Counted from the stretch's first letter, positions 25,083 through 34,029 are shown. The stretch is DNA of 64,000 nt from PXAP01 sp046483315 (GCA_046483315.1 JAWODJ010000026.1:15871-79870), one strand, 5' to 3'. The notes: generated by a model from the sequence alone, not told the origin. Made by a program: numbers and translations.

Positions 25083-26421
25083 CCGGAGTTATGAATTCAC
25101 TTTCAGGAAGTCCGAATTCCTCTGACATGCTGATGCCCATTTCTCCAAGCCTGTTGAGAACAGGGTTGTAGATTTCCGGGATAACCGGGATATGTACTCC
25201 TTTGGCCTTTATTTTGTTGTTCAGTATCATCTCAACCCCGATGGCTGCAGGCAGGGCGACGGTACGTGCTACTGAAGTACCGGTGGCAGGCGTTCCGTAA
25301 TCGAGCATGGTTGATTTAATTACCTCTTTTTTGCCGTTGGGCCAGGACGCAAGGAAAATATGCTGCATGGCAACCATGTCGGTTTCTTCTTCTCCAAGCA
25401 TCATTTTATCTATCATCAGATCGGAAACTACCTCAAAAACAGAATCAGTTCCCCGGTTCATGGACCTGTCATCAAAAAGTCCCAACCACTCCATGGCATT
25501 TACCGGAAGTGAGTCAGGTTTAATATTGAGGCGTGAGGCTACCTTATCCTTGATATCAGATGAGTTATCCACACCGGCCATCATTGCTGTCATCTCCGAA
25601 TAAGTTTTACCTGTAAAATCCTTTTTTTCATCCGAGATGAGTCTGAGCCGTTTCATGGCATGCATGATTTCACACCAGCCGGGATGACGAAATGTCCCTC
25701 TTACCATGGTTTGAGTTTCCGGTATTCCATAGAGCTCAATATAGGGAAGAGAATCGCGGTTGGGGTATACCTCCAGAATTCCTGTACCGGGAAAGTCGAC
25801 TTTAAGAGGGTTTTTAAAAAGCTCTTCAGTCGGAACAGTAACAATTTTTCCATTCCTGAGAAACCGGCCGCTGTTGTTGCCGGCCATAATAACACCCTTC
25901 GGACTCCAAGAGAATTTATATTTAAAAGGGTTATCGTCTGCCCCTTTTGCAGGCAAAGCACCGCAAATAGAGTAAAATCCTTCTATTTTCCCGTTTTTCC
26001 CATGAACATTGTCAATTATTCGCATGGCAGACATATGGTCAATGCCGGGATCAAGTCCGAGTTCATTAAGGATCATGATCCCTGCCTCCCTGGCCTGTTT
26101 GTCAAGGGCCTGCATTTCTGGTTTAACGTAGGAGGTGGTTACCATATTTTTTTTGTGCCTGAGGCAGTACCTGGCAACAAGCGGGTGATTTGCCCATGGA
26201 AGGAGACTGACTGTCAGGTCATTATCAGCAACCATTTTATCCAGTCCGGCCTCATTGTCTGCAGTCCATGCTATAGCTTTTCCATTGGGATGATTTCCAA
26301 TCATAGCTTCAGCCTTTGACCTGGTGCGTGTTGCTACGGTAACTTTTATCTTATTATTCAGAAGATAGGTGACAATTGGTTTAACTACCATTCCTGCCCC
26401 CAGTATCAGTACTTTATGCAT
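25075..26421 (-). CDS. saccharopine dehydrogenase family protein (glutamate-forming type)
   Basis: Oxidoreductase of 448 aa resembling saccharopine reductase (LYS9-type), which joins or splits glutamate and aminoadipate semialdehyde in lysine metabolism. The N-terminal Rossmann motif is LILGAGMVVKP, followed by SLLPWANHPLVARYCL, NMVTTSYVKPEM and NELGLDPGIDHMSAM. These match the family well. The C-terminal domain has GTFRHPGWCEIMHAMKRL and GVEMILNNKIKAKGVHIPV. Whether it serves lysine breakdown or another opine reaction is not decided by context. It ends a minus-strand run; upstream is a 294-bp gap that may hold a gene remnant. Confidence 0.88.
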   Translation of the reverse strand: MHKVLILGAGMVVKPIVTYLLNNKIKVTVATRTRSKAEAMIGNHPNGKAIAWTADNEAGLDKMVADNDLTVSLLPWANHPLVARYCLRHKKNMVTTSYVKPEMQALDKQAREAGIMILNELGLDPGIDHMSAMRIIDNVHGKNGKIEGFYSICGALPAKGADDNPFKYKFSWSPKGVIMAGNNSGRFLRNGKIVTVPTEELFKNPLKVDFPGTGILEVYPNRDSLPYIELYGIPETQTMVRGTFRHPGWCEIMHAMKRLRLISDEKKDFTGKTYSEMTAMMAGVDNSSDIKDKVASRLNIKPDSLPVNAMEWLGLFDDRSMNRGTDSVFEVVSDLMIDKMMLGEEETDMVAMQHIFLASWPNGKKEVIKSTMLDYGTPATGTSVARTVALPAAIGVEMILNNKIKAKGVHIPVIPEIYNPVLNRLGEMGISMSEEFGLPESEFITPAS

Positions 26422-26444
26422 ATCTGCAACTTTAAGAAGGGTTC

Positions 26445-26654
26445 TTACCAGTGTTGTATGATTTGACGAAAATAAGCAGATTTAATTATCAAATTAATGA
26501 TTAGAATCATACCGTTTACAAAATTCTTATGTTTTTCTGAGCCAGCCGGCATCAGGGCAATCAATCCGCTGACAGTCGCTGTATCGGCTATTCTGTTGGC
26601 GCCCTGAACACTGGTCCATTCTCCGGGAGGCACTCCATCGGTGCCTGCCTTCAT
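26445..26654 (-). other. possible gene remnant or small ORF
   Basis: An open frame of 69 codons in the gap before the saccharopine dehydrogenase gene. The first 45 codons (26520-26654) are GC-richer than the flanks and favour G/C third positions like the real genes around; the last 24 codons are AT-rich. The fragment GEWTSVQGANRIADTATVS looks protein-like but I do not recognise it. An in-frame stop lies five codons upstream. It could be the worn 3' part of a lost gene. Confidence 0.2.
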
Positions 26655-26715
26655 AGCGCATTTATCATGTTAAATACTGATCTGTTTGAAATGAGAACAA
26701 TCTTTTGACATTACA

Positions 26716-27492
26716 TTAGAACTTCTCAAATACACCCAGTCCGAACAGGGCAAAATCATATTTCACCGGATCCTTTTTATCGAATGTCCGTAATTTCCCT
26801 GTGAGTTCTTCCACGGCCTTCCAGTCATCCTGCCTGCGCTGCAGAAGTCCCAGTTTCCTGGAAACATTACCTGTATGAACATCCAGGGGTATACGAAGGT
26901 CATCTGTTCTTATTCTGTTCCATATTCCAAAATCCACACTGTTTTTGTCTTTTCTGACCATCCATCTCAGGAACATGTTTATTCTTTTGGCTGATGAGCC
27001 TGCAGCAGGATTTGATATATGCCTGGTCGTTCTTCCGGGTTGGGAAACAGAGAGGAAAAGATCCCTGAATCTGCAGATGGAATGAAAGACAGATCTCTCT
27101 TTAAGGTATAGTGACTCAAAAACATTTCTAAGGCCTCCATGATTCCGGTATATATTCTGAAGTGACCGCAGGAAATATGCCAGGTCTTCTCCGTTGAATG
27201 TCCGGTGTTTGAAATTCCTGATAGCTTCAATATCAGGTATAGTGGCCTGCATGATAAATTCTGAGGGGGAATTATCCATCAGATCCATCATAAGGCGGGC
27301 ATTCTTTATGATAGTTTTTCGCTGTCCCCACGCAATAATAGCCGATAAAAAAGCCGATATCTCAATATCCGGCTCATTTGAAAACATATGGGGGATACTT
27401 ACCGGATCTGATTCAATAAAACCAGGACAATTATACTGCCGGTATTTTTCTTCAAGAAAATCTTTAAGCATGTTTTCCGGTATACCTGACAT
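26716..27492 (-). CDS. TIGR02757 family protein (DUF2400)
   Basis: Cytoplasmic protein of 258 aa belonging to the conserved TIGR02757/DUF2400 family of Bacteroidota and some other phyla. Recognisable family stretches are DPVSIPHMFSN, DIEISAFLSAIIAWGQRKTI, NFKHRTFNGEDL, RINMFLRWMVRKD, IPLDVHTGNVSRKLGLL and KYDFALFGLGVF. The DVHTG and helical layout recall HhH-GPD-like DNA glycosylase folds, but no function is established and none is claimed. It starts 27 bp after the LolD-like gene ends, so they are probably co-transcribed. Confidence 0.88.
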   Translation of the reverse strand: MSGIPENMLKDFLEEKYRQYNCPGFIESDPVSIPHMFSNEPDIEISAFLSAIIAWGQRKTIIKNARLMMDLMDNSPSEFIMQATIPDIEAIRNFKHRTFNGEDLAYFLRSLQNIYRNHGGLRNVFESLYLKERSVFHSICRFRDLFLSVSQPGRTTRHISNPAAGSSAKRINMFLRWMVRKDKNSVDFGIWNRIRTDDLRIPLDVHTGNVSRKLGLLQRRQDDWKAVEELTGKLRTFDKKDPVKYDFALFGLGVFEKF

Positions 27493-27519
27493 ATGCGGAG
27501 TATATGGTTTTACCGATCT

Positions 27520-28185
27520 TTATCTGCGTTTTTCATCCACAATTTTTCCGTCATGCATTGTCAGGCACCTGTCGGCCATTTCTGCAAGCTGAAGGTCGTG
27601 TGTCACAATAACTATTGTCTGGTTGAACTTTTTTCTGAGTGAAAAAAACAGGTTGTGCAGTTCATTTTTATTTGTGGAATCAAGATTTCCTGATGGTTCA
27701 TCGGCAAGCAGTACGGCGGGTTCATTGATCAGGGCTCTTGCAACAGCCACCCTCTGCTGTTCTCCTCCCGACAGCTCCTTTGGTTTGTGATCCATACGGC
27801 TGTTGAGTTTCATGAAACCAAGGATCTCCTTTGCTTTTTCTTCAGCTTCACCGGCGGGTATTTTTGCAATATACGCGGGCATGCAGACGTTTTCGAATGC
27901 CGTAAACTCAGGCAAAAGATGATGGAACTGAAATACAAAGCCGATGTTTCTATTCCTGAAGCCCGCCAGCTGCCTGTCTGTCAGCGACCTGTAATCAGTT
28001 TTATTGATTGTCACTTTCCCTTTATCAGGTTTGCTCAGTGTGCCAAGGATCTGCAGGAAAGTGGTTTTTCCGGCACCGCTGGCACCTACTATTGAGATAA
28101 CTTCTGCTTTGTTCACGAAAAGGTCGATATCTTTCAAAACCTGAAGTTGTCCGAATGACTTGCTTATCTTTTCTGCCTTTATCAT
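27520..28185 (-). CDS. ABC transporter ATP-binding protein, LolD/MacB-type
   Basis: Cytoplasmic ATPase subunit of 221 aa from the ATG at 28185. The frame is open 18 codons further to 28239 but that part lacks family similarity. Walker A GASGAGKT (residues 34-41), a Q-loop near FQFHHLLPEFTAFENV, signature LSGGEQQR, Walker B VLLADEPSGNLDS and the switch His in IVTHD. VFQFHHLLPEF is typical of the LolD group that drives MacB/LolCE-fold permeases. No permease is adjacent; the window's only MacB-like permease is at 35798-37171 and lacks its own ATPase. A Ca/Na antiporter gene lies 25 bp upstream. Confidence 0.92.
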   Translation of the reverse strand: MIKAEKISKSFGQLQVLKDIDLFVNKAEVISIVGASGAGKTTFLQILGTLSKPDKGKVTINKTDYRSLTDRQLAGFRNRNIGFVFQFHHLLPEFTAFENVCMPAYIAKIPAGEAEEKAKEILGFMKLNSRMDHKPKELSGGEQQRVAVARALINEPAVLLADEPSGNLDSTNKNELHNLFFSLRKKFNQTIVIVTHDLQLAEMADRCLTMHDGKIVDEKRR

Positions 28186-28210
28186 TGAAATTGCTTTAAA
28201 AATATGTTTT

Positions 28211-29155
28211 TCAGGCCGGGCTGAATGTTCCGAATACAATTAAAAGATACATAATATAAATCAGCAATAGTACGGAGCCTTTCCAGCGGTTTAGAAAGGC
28301 TTTGCCGTAGGGCAACATGAATACCAGCAATAATAATGATAATGCCAGCATCCAGTGTATGTCAAATCTCATTTCAAAGCTTACAGGTATGCTTTTGATC
28401 ATGCTGGTGACACCAAGGATGCCGAGAATATTGAATATGTTTGAACCAATAATGTTTCCAATCGATATGTCGAGCTGTTTTTTAAATGCTGCCGTTAAAG
28501 AGGTGGCCAGCTCAGGTACGCTGGTTCCAAAGGCAATTATGGTGACTGAGATGACTCTTTCACTAACACCGAATCGGATTGCAATTGATTCAGCTCCGTC
28601 AACAAGCCAGGTGGCGCCAAAATAAAGGCCGGCGGATGAAACAATCAACAGAAGTATCGATACCGGTAAAGAATAGCGGGCTTTGTCAAATATATGCATG
28701 ATACGTGATAATTCCAGCCTGGATTGCCTGACCGACCATACAATGAATCCCAACAGTAATATAAAGAAGATGAATCCTTCAACAAATGAAAGTCTCCCGT
28801 TTACAGCGAACAGGTAAAAAAGAAAACTGGCAAGCATCATATACGGATAGTCAAACCGGACAGATGTTTTACTTACAGGAATTTTTATGATTATTGCCGT
28901 AAGGCCAAGAACAAGGGCAATATTGGAAATATTGGAGCCCAATACATTACCGATGGCAATATCGGGGTGGTTTTTCATGGCTGCACTGATACTTACTACC
29001 AGCTCGGGTGCAGAAGTACCCAGCGATATAACCGTAACTCCAATGACAAGTGTGGAAATGCGGAAATGACTTGAAAGTGCTACCCCGCTTTTTACCAGCA
29101 AGTCTCCGCTGATTAGCAATATAATAAAACCCAGGATCAGGAAGAAATAATCCAT
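28211..29155 (-). CDS. calcium/sodium antiporter (CaCA superfamily, YrbG-like)
   Basis: Inner-membrane cation exchanger of 314 aa with about ten hydrophobic helices. The two inverted alpha-repeats that form the ion site are clear: SLGTSAPELVVSISAA in the first half and AFGTSVPELATSLTAA in the second, each followed by a GNVLGSN/GNIIGSN motif. This is the YrbG/YfkE-type arrangement that exchanges Ca2+ for Na+ or H+. The gene lies 54 bp after tatA and 25 bp before the LolD-like gene in one minus-strand run. Confidence 0.93.
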   Translation of the reverse strand: MDYFFLILGFIILLISGDLLVKSGVALSSHFRISTLVIGVTVISLGTSAPELVVSISAAMKNHPDIAIGNVLGSNISNIALVLGLTAIIIKIPVSKTSVRFDYPYMMLASFLFYLFAVNGRLSFVEGFIFFILLLGFIVWSVRQSRLELSRIMHIFDKARYSLPVSILLLIVSSAGLYFGATWLVDGAESIAIRFGVSERVISVTIIAFGTSVPELATSLTAAFKKQLDISIGNIIGSNIFNILGILGVTSMIKSIPVSFEMRFDIHWMLALSLLLLVFMLPYGKAFLNRWKGSVLLLIYIMYLLIVFGTFSPA

Positions 29156-29209
29156 ATGATGTCCTTTATGAAACCAGTGTAAAGGTATAATTAGACCTTA
29201 AGGGGAAAA

Positions 29210-29809
29210 TCAATTATTATTTACCTGGTCTTTGTCCTTATCAGGGACCTTCTCAGATTTTTTGCGAACCTTCGATTTGGTTTCAGTTCTTGCTTTCACC
29301 TGGCCCGTGTCTTTGTTTGTTTTATCCGGATTTCTGCGATTTTCCGGTTTGCCTTCGGTTTTTTCTTTCACCTGGCCCGTGTCTTTATTTATTTTATCTG
29401 AATTTCTGCGATTTTCCGGTTTGCCTTCAGTTTTGTCTTTCACCTGGCTCTTGCCCTGATTCACTTCATCTTTATTTTCACTAATCTCCGGCCGATCTTC
29501 AATCTTTTCCTTCACCTCATCAATATCTTTCCGGATCTCATTTGTGTTTTCGCGGATCTCCGATGTGTCTTCAATTTTCTCTTTGACCTCGGTTATGTCT
29601 TTCCGGATCTCATTTGCGCTTTCGCGAATTCCGGAAGTGCTCTCATTCAGCTCTTTTTTTATGTCTTCGGTGGCCCTTTTGAATTCTTTCATTCCTTTGC
29701 CAAGCCCTTTGGCCAGCTCAGGTATCTTCTTGGATCCAAAAAGCAGAAGCACTACAATAAGGACAATGAATACTTCCGATCCGCTTATAAACAGTATGGC
29801 TGTCATCAT
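29210..29809 (-). CDS. tatA: Sec-independent translocase protein TatA with extended repeat tail
   Basis: Twin-arginine translocase pore component. The start is taken at 29809 (MMTAIL; 29806 is equally possible), 7 bases after the secDF stop; 17 further upstream codons overlap secDF. The single membrane helix (IVLIVVLLLFG), hinge FGSKKIPELAKGLGKGMKEFKRA and amphipathic helix are standard TatA. The product of 199 aa is about twice as long as usual. The extra part, residues about 60-199, is five 24-residue repeats plus a partial sixth, rich in Glu, Lys, Asp and Asn and likely helical or disordered. The placement with secDF groups Sec and Tat export genes together. Confidence 0.88.
   Translation of the reverse strand: MMTAILFISGSEVFIVLIVVLLLFGSKKIPELAKGLGKGMKEFKRATEDIKKELNESTSGIRESANEIRKDITEVKEKIEDTSEIRENTNEIRKDIDEVKEKIEDRPEISENKDEVNQGKSQVKDKTEGKPENRRNSDKINKDTGQVKEKTEGKPENRRNPDKTNKDTGQVKARTETKSKVRKKSEKVPDKDKDQVNNN
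29225..29656 (-). repeat. 72-bp (24-codon) tandem repeats in tatA
   Basis: Five consecutive 72-bp units encode 24-residue blocks with the phase ...VKEKIEDxxE/IRENxNEIRKDI... and ...NKDTGQVKEKTEGKPE. A sixth, partial unit ends the gene. The two copies beginning at 29297 and 29369 differ at only six of 72 bases, so expansion there is recent; the others are more diverged. The reading frame is kept throughout. Confidence 0.85.
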
Positions 29810-29816
29810 TTGGTTT

Positions 29817-32800
29817 TTATTTGCCTTTTTTAATTTTTTTAAGTCTTCCGATTGAATCAAAAACTACAGGTGTTGCAATAAACAAAGATGAATAGGTACC
29901 AATAATAACTCCAATTAATAAAGCAAAGATAAATCCCCGGATCACTTCTCCGCCGAAAAGGAATATTGCCAGAAGCACAAAGAAGGTGCTCAGGGAGGTG
30001 CTGAAAGTACGGCTGAGCGTGCTGTTAAGTGCCAGGTTGTACACTTCGGTTCGTTCCCGTTTTGGGTAGAGCTTGAAATATTCACGGATCCGGTCGAACA
30101 CTACCACAGTATCGTTTATGGAGTATCCTACAACAGTAAGTATGGCAGCAATGAATGCCTGGTCTATCTCCAGTGAGAAAGGAAGTATTCCATAGGCGAG
30201 CGAGAATATACCAAGAACAATCAATACATCATGGCCCACTGCCGTAACAGCACCAAGTCCGAATTGCCAGTTCTTGAACCTGATAAACATATAAAGGAAC
30301 ATGATGGCAAGGGCAAAGAAAATTGCCCATACGGCCTGCACCTTTATGTCATGGGCAATTGCAGGGCCGACTTTTTCTGATCTCTGTCGGTATTCGCTCA
30401 TAAACTGATCGAATGACACGTCCTCACCCAGGAATGGCTGCAGCCCTTCAAACAGCAGCTCCTCTATTTCCTGGTCAACCTCAGGATCAGCTTCTTCAAT
30501 CCTGTAGTTGGTGGATACCCTTATCTGATCATCCCCTCCAAAGGTGATGACCGAGGTTCCTTCCCCGTAGACTTCGAAGAGTGAACTCTGTATCTCTGCT
30601 GTGTTTACATTTTCATCAAAACGTACAATGTATGTTCTTCCCCCGGTAAAATCTATTCCCTGGCTTAATCCCCTGGTAAACAAAGAGACAATTCCAATGG
30701 CAATTATTACCCCTGAGATAACATAAAAGATCTTACGCTTTTCAATAAATTTTATATGAATATTCTTAAAAGCATTCTCGGTAATCCTGGTTGCAAAGGA
30801 GAGTGTTTTATTCCTGTCAAGGAACCAGAGAAAGATCAACCTTGTTATGAAAATGGCCGAAAACAGGGAGGTACATATACCTATTACCAGTGTTGTTGCG
30901 AAACCCTGTATCGGACCTGTTCCGAAAATATAGAGGATAATACCAGTGAGCAGTGTCGTCACGTTTGCATCAATTATTGCAGAATAGGCATTCTTGTAGC
31001 CGTCTGATACAGCCAGACGCAAACCTTTACCTGCACTAATCTCTTCCCTGATCCGTTCAAATATCAGTACATTGGCATCGACCGACATACCTATTGTCAG
31101 AACGATACCGGCAATACCGGGAAGTGTAAGTGTTGCCCCCAGTGAGGCAAGCACCCCCATAATGAAGAAAAGGTTCACCACAAGTGCTATGTCTGCTACC
31201 AGGCCTGCTTTCCTGCTGTAATATATAATCATGTAAAGGAGAACTACCAAAAAGGCTATCAAAAAGGAACTCATGCCGGCATTGATAGCTTCCTGGCCGA
31301 GCGATGGTCCGACAATGGCTTCCTGTATAATTCTTGCCGGTGCAGGCAGTGCACCTGATCTGAGAACGTTGGAGAGGTCCTGGGCTTCGGTAATGGAGAA
31401 GTCACCGGTAATCTGCGATCTGCCACCTGTTATTTCCTGGTCTACCCTTGGTGCGGAATAGACATAGTCGTCCAGGACAATTGCTATGGCCCTGCCAATA
31501 TTTTCTTTGGTAAGCCTTGCCCATATCCTGGCTCCTTCGGCATTCATTGCCATGGTTACTTCGGCACTGGCCTGCGTCTGTCCGAATTCCACCCTTGCAT
31601 CTGTAATAACATCCCCATCCAGCGGGGGCTGGCCGTCACGGCTTGTAACTTTTATTGCATGAAGCTCATAAAAGGATTCTGTATCATCATATCGCGGCGG
31701 TTTAACTCCCCAGAAAAACCGGAGATCACGCGGGAACAACTGACGAACCTGGGGTATGTTAAGGTATTCATTTACCCTGGCTGTATCGCGGTATTCAGCC
31801 ACACCAATTACGGAACCTCCCATAAGCTGACCATCCGGACCCACACTTGGGTTCAATATGCTGAATAAGGGAAATTCAGCGAGCATTTGTTCCGGAGCCA
31901 TATCTTCGTCCAGCTCAGTAGTATCCCTGTCAAGCAGATCAAGCAATGACTCTTCCTGCGTGCCAGGTTCATCGGCAGGGAGCAGCTCGTCTTCAGTCCC
32001 TGGCCCGGGGGCTGTTGTTATTTCGGTTTGTTCATCAGGAGTCAATGCCCTTTGTGCCTCTTCTATCTCTTTAATGCGTTCGTTTGCCTCAACAAGGAAA
32101 GGATATATATCCTGGTTTTCGTATGTTTCCCAAAATTCCAGGTTGGCTGTACCCTGGAGCAGAGACCTTACTCTTTCGGGCTCTTTTATTCCCGGAAGTT
32201 CAACGAGGATACGTCCATGCGTTTCAAGTTTCTGAATATTTGGCTGGGAAACTCCAAAACGGTCGATACGGCTACGAAGAATATTAAAGGAATTGTCGAT
32301 TGCCTTTTCTACTTCATCCCTGACCACGCTGAGTACTTCCTGATTGGTTGAGTTGTAACTGATCCTGTCCCGTAGTTCCACTGTACTGAAAATAGCTGCC
32401 AGTCGGGCATTTGGATCAACCGTTTCAAAGGCCCTGCCGAATAGTGTAATGAAATCTTCATTACTGGTTCTCTGGTATTCACGTGCAAGGTCAAGTGCTT
32501 TCACAAAGGTAGGGTCGCTGCTGTAATTGGAGAGAGCCCTGATTATTTCATACGAGGATACTTCAAGAGTTACGTTCATCCCACCCCTCAGATCAAGTCC
32601 GAGGTTTATTTCCCTTTCTTTAGCGTCTCTGTATGTAAACTGGCGTATTCCAAGAAAATTATATACAACCTCTCTCATCATTGAATCCAGGTAAGCTTCT
32701 TCTTTTACCGGATCTCCCTGTGCATAAACGGCTGCATCTTTTTCGACTTTACGTGTGACATATGTAAAAGTTAGCTGGTAAAAACTTACCAGCGCCAAAG

Positions 32801-32837
32801 CAATTGCCAGCAGTTTTACTGCTCCTTTGTTCTGCAT
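29817..32837 (-). CDS. secDF: protein translocase SecDF (fused)
   Basis: Inner-membrane protein of 1006 aa that uses the proton gradient to help Sec-exported proteins leave the SecYEG channel. SecD and SecF are fused, as usual in Bacteroidota. Visible features are an N-terminal membrane helix, INLGLDLRGGMNVTLEV of the P1 domain, SRIDRFGVSQPNIQ, an acidic linker (residues about 260-320), then GMSVDANVLIFERIREE closing the SecD half. The SecF half begins near FIEKRKIFYVISG and contains GIDFTGGRTYIVRF and YSINDTVVVFDRIRE. Twelve membrane helices can be drawn. A TATATTTG -7 box is upstream; tatA follows 7 bases after the stop. Confidence 0.97.
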   Translation of the reverse strand: MQNKGAVKLLAIALALVSFYQLTFTYVTRKVEKDAAVYAQGDPVKEEAYLDSMMREVVYNFLGIRQFTYRDAKEREINLGLDLRGGMNVTLEVSSYEIIRALSNYSSDPTFVKALDLAREYQRTSNEDFITLFGRAFETVDPNARLAAIFSTVELRDRISYNSTNQEVLSVVRDEVEKAIDNSFNILRSRIDRFGVSQPNIQKLETHGRILVELPGIKEPERVRSLLQGTANLEFWETYENQDIYPFLVEANERIKEIEEAQRALTPDEQTEITTAPGPGTEDELLPADEPGTQEESLLDLLDRDTTELDEDMAPEQMLAEFPLFSILNPSVGPDGQLMGGSVIGVAEYRDTARVNEYLNIPQVRQLFPRDLRFFWGVKPPRYDDTESFYELHAIKVTSRDGQPPLDGDVITDARVEFGQTQASAEVTMAMNAEGARIWARLTKENIGRAIAIVLDDYVYSAPRVDQEITGGRSQITGDFSITEAQDLSNVLRSGALPAPARIIQEAIVGPSLGQEAINAGMSSFLIAFLVVLLYMIIYYSRKAGLVADIALVVNLFFIMGVLASLGATLTLPGIAGIVLTIGMSVDANVLIFERIREEISAGKGLRLAVSDGYKNAYSAIIDANVTTLLTGIILYIFGTGPIQGFATTLVIGICTSLFSAIFITRLIFLWFLDRNKTLSFATRITENAFKNIHIKFIEKRKIFYVISGVIIAIGIVSLFTRGLSQGIDFTGGRTYIVRFDENVNTAEIQSSLFEVYGEGTSVITFGGDDQIRVSTNYRIEEADPEVDQEIEELLFEGLQPFLGEDVSFDQFMSEYRQRSEKVGPAIAHDIKVQAVWAIFFALAIMFLYMFIRFKNWQFGLGAVTAVGHDVLIVLGIFSLAYGILPFSLEIDQAFIAAILTVVGYSINDTVVVFDRIREYFKLYPKRERTEVYNLALNSTLSRTFSTSLSTFFVLLAIFLFGGEVIRGFIFALLIGVIIGTYSSLFIATPVVFDSIGRLKKIKKGK

Positions 32838-32889
32838 TTCTTATTTGATTTATAGATTATGATTATTTGTCAGCTCCAGATTTGTGGCG

Positions 32890-32897
32890 CAAATATA
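32890..32897 (-). promoter_or_regulatory. candidate -7 element of the secDF-tatA unit
   Basis: TATATTTG on the minus strand matches TAnnTTTG exactly and would give a leader of about 45 bases before secDF. A matching TTTG at -33 is not evident in the T/A-rich sequence upstream, so this is a half-supported promoter. Confidence 0.4.
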
Positions 32898-32978
32898 TCA
32901 TTTTTTTTTGTAAAATTCGAGGATTAATGATAATCATAATATGCCTTAAGCCTAAAACTTTAGAATTGTTTTTATATT

Positions 32979-33092
32979 TCAGGAGGGAGTTTTTTTGCTG
33001 TGTTTCAGACCCGGTTTTCCCGGCATTCCTGCCGTTATGACAACGACAGCTGATCCGGTGGTACGCTCATAGTCTCTGCCTGCACCTGAAAT
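32979..33092 (-). pseudogene. relict fragment of a second malate dehydrogenase gene
   Basis: Starting 1 base after the mdh stop codon, in another frame, the minus strand reads as a 37-codon stretch with no ATG at its head. It contains RDYERTTGSAVVVITAG followed by MPGKPGL. Aligned with residues 58-86 of the intact MDH next door, I count 15 identities in 29 positions, including the DY, GS, VIT, G-P and KPG positions. The active-site loop Arg of MDH (R82, in PRKPGM) is Gly here. After KPGL similarity ends, and a TGA closes the frame at 32979-32981. It has no start and is far too short to fold, so it is a remnant of a lost mdh paralogue or allele. Confidence 0.7.
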
Positions 33093-33093
33093 A

Positions 33094-34029
33094 TCAGAAA
33101 AGTTTCATGTCGTCCAGTGTCTTCTTTAATTGGCGGACTGAACAGGCAGAATCATAAAGGAGTTGCTTTTCATCTTTATCCAGTTCTATCTCTATGACCT
33201 CTTCAACACCTGTTCTGCCAAGCTTGACAGGGACACCAAGATAAATATCTCTGATACCGTATTCTCCGTTAACATATGCACAGATTGAGAAAATACGGTG
33301 CTGGTCATGAACGATTGCCTCAACCATAAGTGCTACAGCTGCACCCGGAGCGTACCAGGCAGATGTACCTATAAGCTTAACAAGGTCGCCGCCACCTTGC
33401 CTGGTTTTCTGAACGATCCTGTCAACTTCATCCTGATCAAGCATTTGTGAAACAGGGATTCCTGAGACAGATGTATACCGTGGCAGAGGAACCATTGTGT
33501 CGCCGTGACCTCCAAGCAGAAGTGCCTGTACATCGCGGGGTGAGGTATTGAGAGTTTCTGCAATAAATGATTTGTATCTTGCCGCGTCAAGTATTCCGGC
33601 CATGCCGAATACTTTACTGTGATGTTTGTTTGCTGCAAGGTATGCAGCGTAGGTCATTACATCAAGGGGGTTGGAGACTACTATGATAATTGCATCGGGT
33701 GAGTACTTAATCGCCTTTTCGGTTACTTCTTTTACAATCTTTGCATTGGTGGCAATAAGGTCATCGCGGCTCATCCCGGGCTTTCTTGGCACACCTGAGG
33801 TAATTACTATTATCTCCGAGCCTTTTGTTGCCAGATAGTCGTTGGTAACTCCTGTGATCCTGGTGTCAAAAATATTAACAGGAGCTGTTTGCCACATATC
33901 CAGCGCCTTGCCTTCGGCAAGCCCAGGTTTAACATCAACCAGCACTATCTGGTTAGCCAAAGCTTTATGTGCTATAACATTTGCACATGTGGCACCGACA
34001 TTTCCGGCACCGATAACCGTTATTTTCAT
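33094..34029 (-). CDS. mdh: malate dehydrogenase
   Basis: NAD-dependent oxidation of malate to oxaloacetate in the TCA cycle, cytoplasmic. At 311 aa it is of the LDH-like MDH type. Motifs: GAGNVGATCA at residues 7-16 (NAD binding), the Asp at the end of beta-2 (VDVKPG), the active-site loop VPRKPGMSRDDL with Arg82 and Arg88, VSNPLDVMTYAA, and the catalytic His in LLGGHGDTMVPL. Its stop at 33094 is immediately followed by a relict piece of a second mdh. It is transcribed towards secDF, but the 256-bp gap and the -7 box in it suggest separate units. Confidence 0.97.
   Translation of the reverse strand: MKITVIGAGNVGATCANVIAHKALANQIVLVDVKPGLAEGKALDMWQTAPVNIFDTRITGVTNDYLATKGSEIIVITSGVPRKPGMSRDDLIATNAKIVKEVTEKAIKYSPDAIIIVVSNPLDVMTYAAYLAANKHHSKVFGMAGILDAARYKSFIAETLNTSPRDVQALLLGGHGDTMVPLPRYTSVSGIPVSQMLDQDEVDRIVQKTRQGGGDLVKLIGTSAWYAPGAAVALMVEAIVHDQHRIFSICAYVNGEYGIRDIYLGVPVKLGRTGVEEVIEIELDKDEKQLLYDSACSVRQLKKTLDDMKLF

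Noticed and set aside
25660..26319. 219-codon plus-strand frame opposite the saccharopine dehydrogenase gene
   Set aside because: Fully overlaps a gene with clear motifs; no domain seen in the opposite frame.
27520..28185. Assigning the ATPase as LolD proper
   Set aside because: No LolC/LolE permease gene is adjacent, so only the LolD/MacB type can be stated.
29225..29656. Regular 72-bp repeats considered as a CRISPR or non-coding array
   Set aside because: The whole period is repeated without unique spacers and the tatA frame stays open through it, so it is coding.
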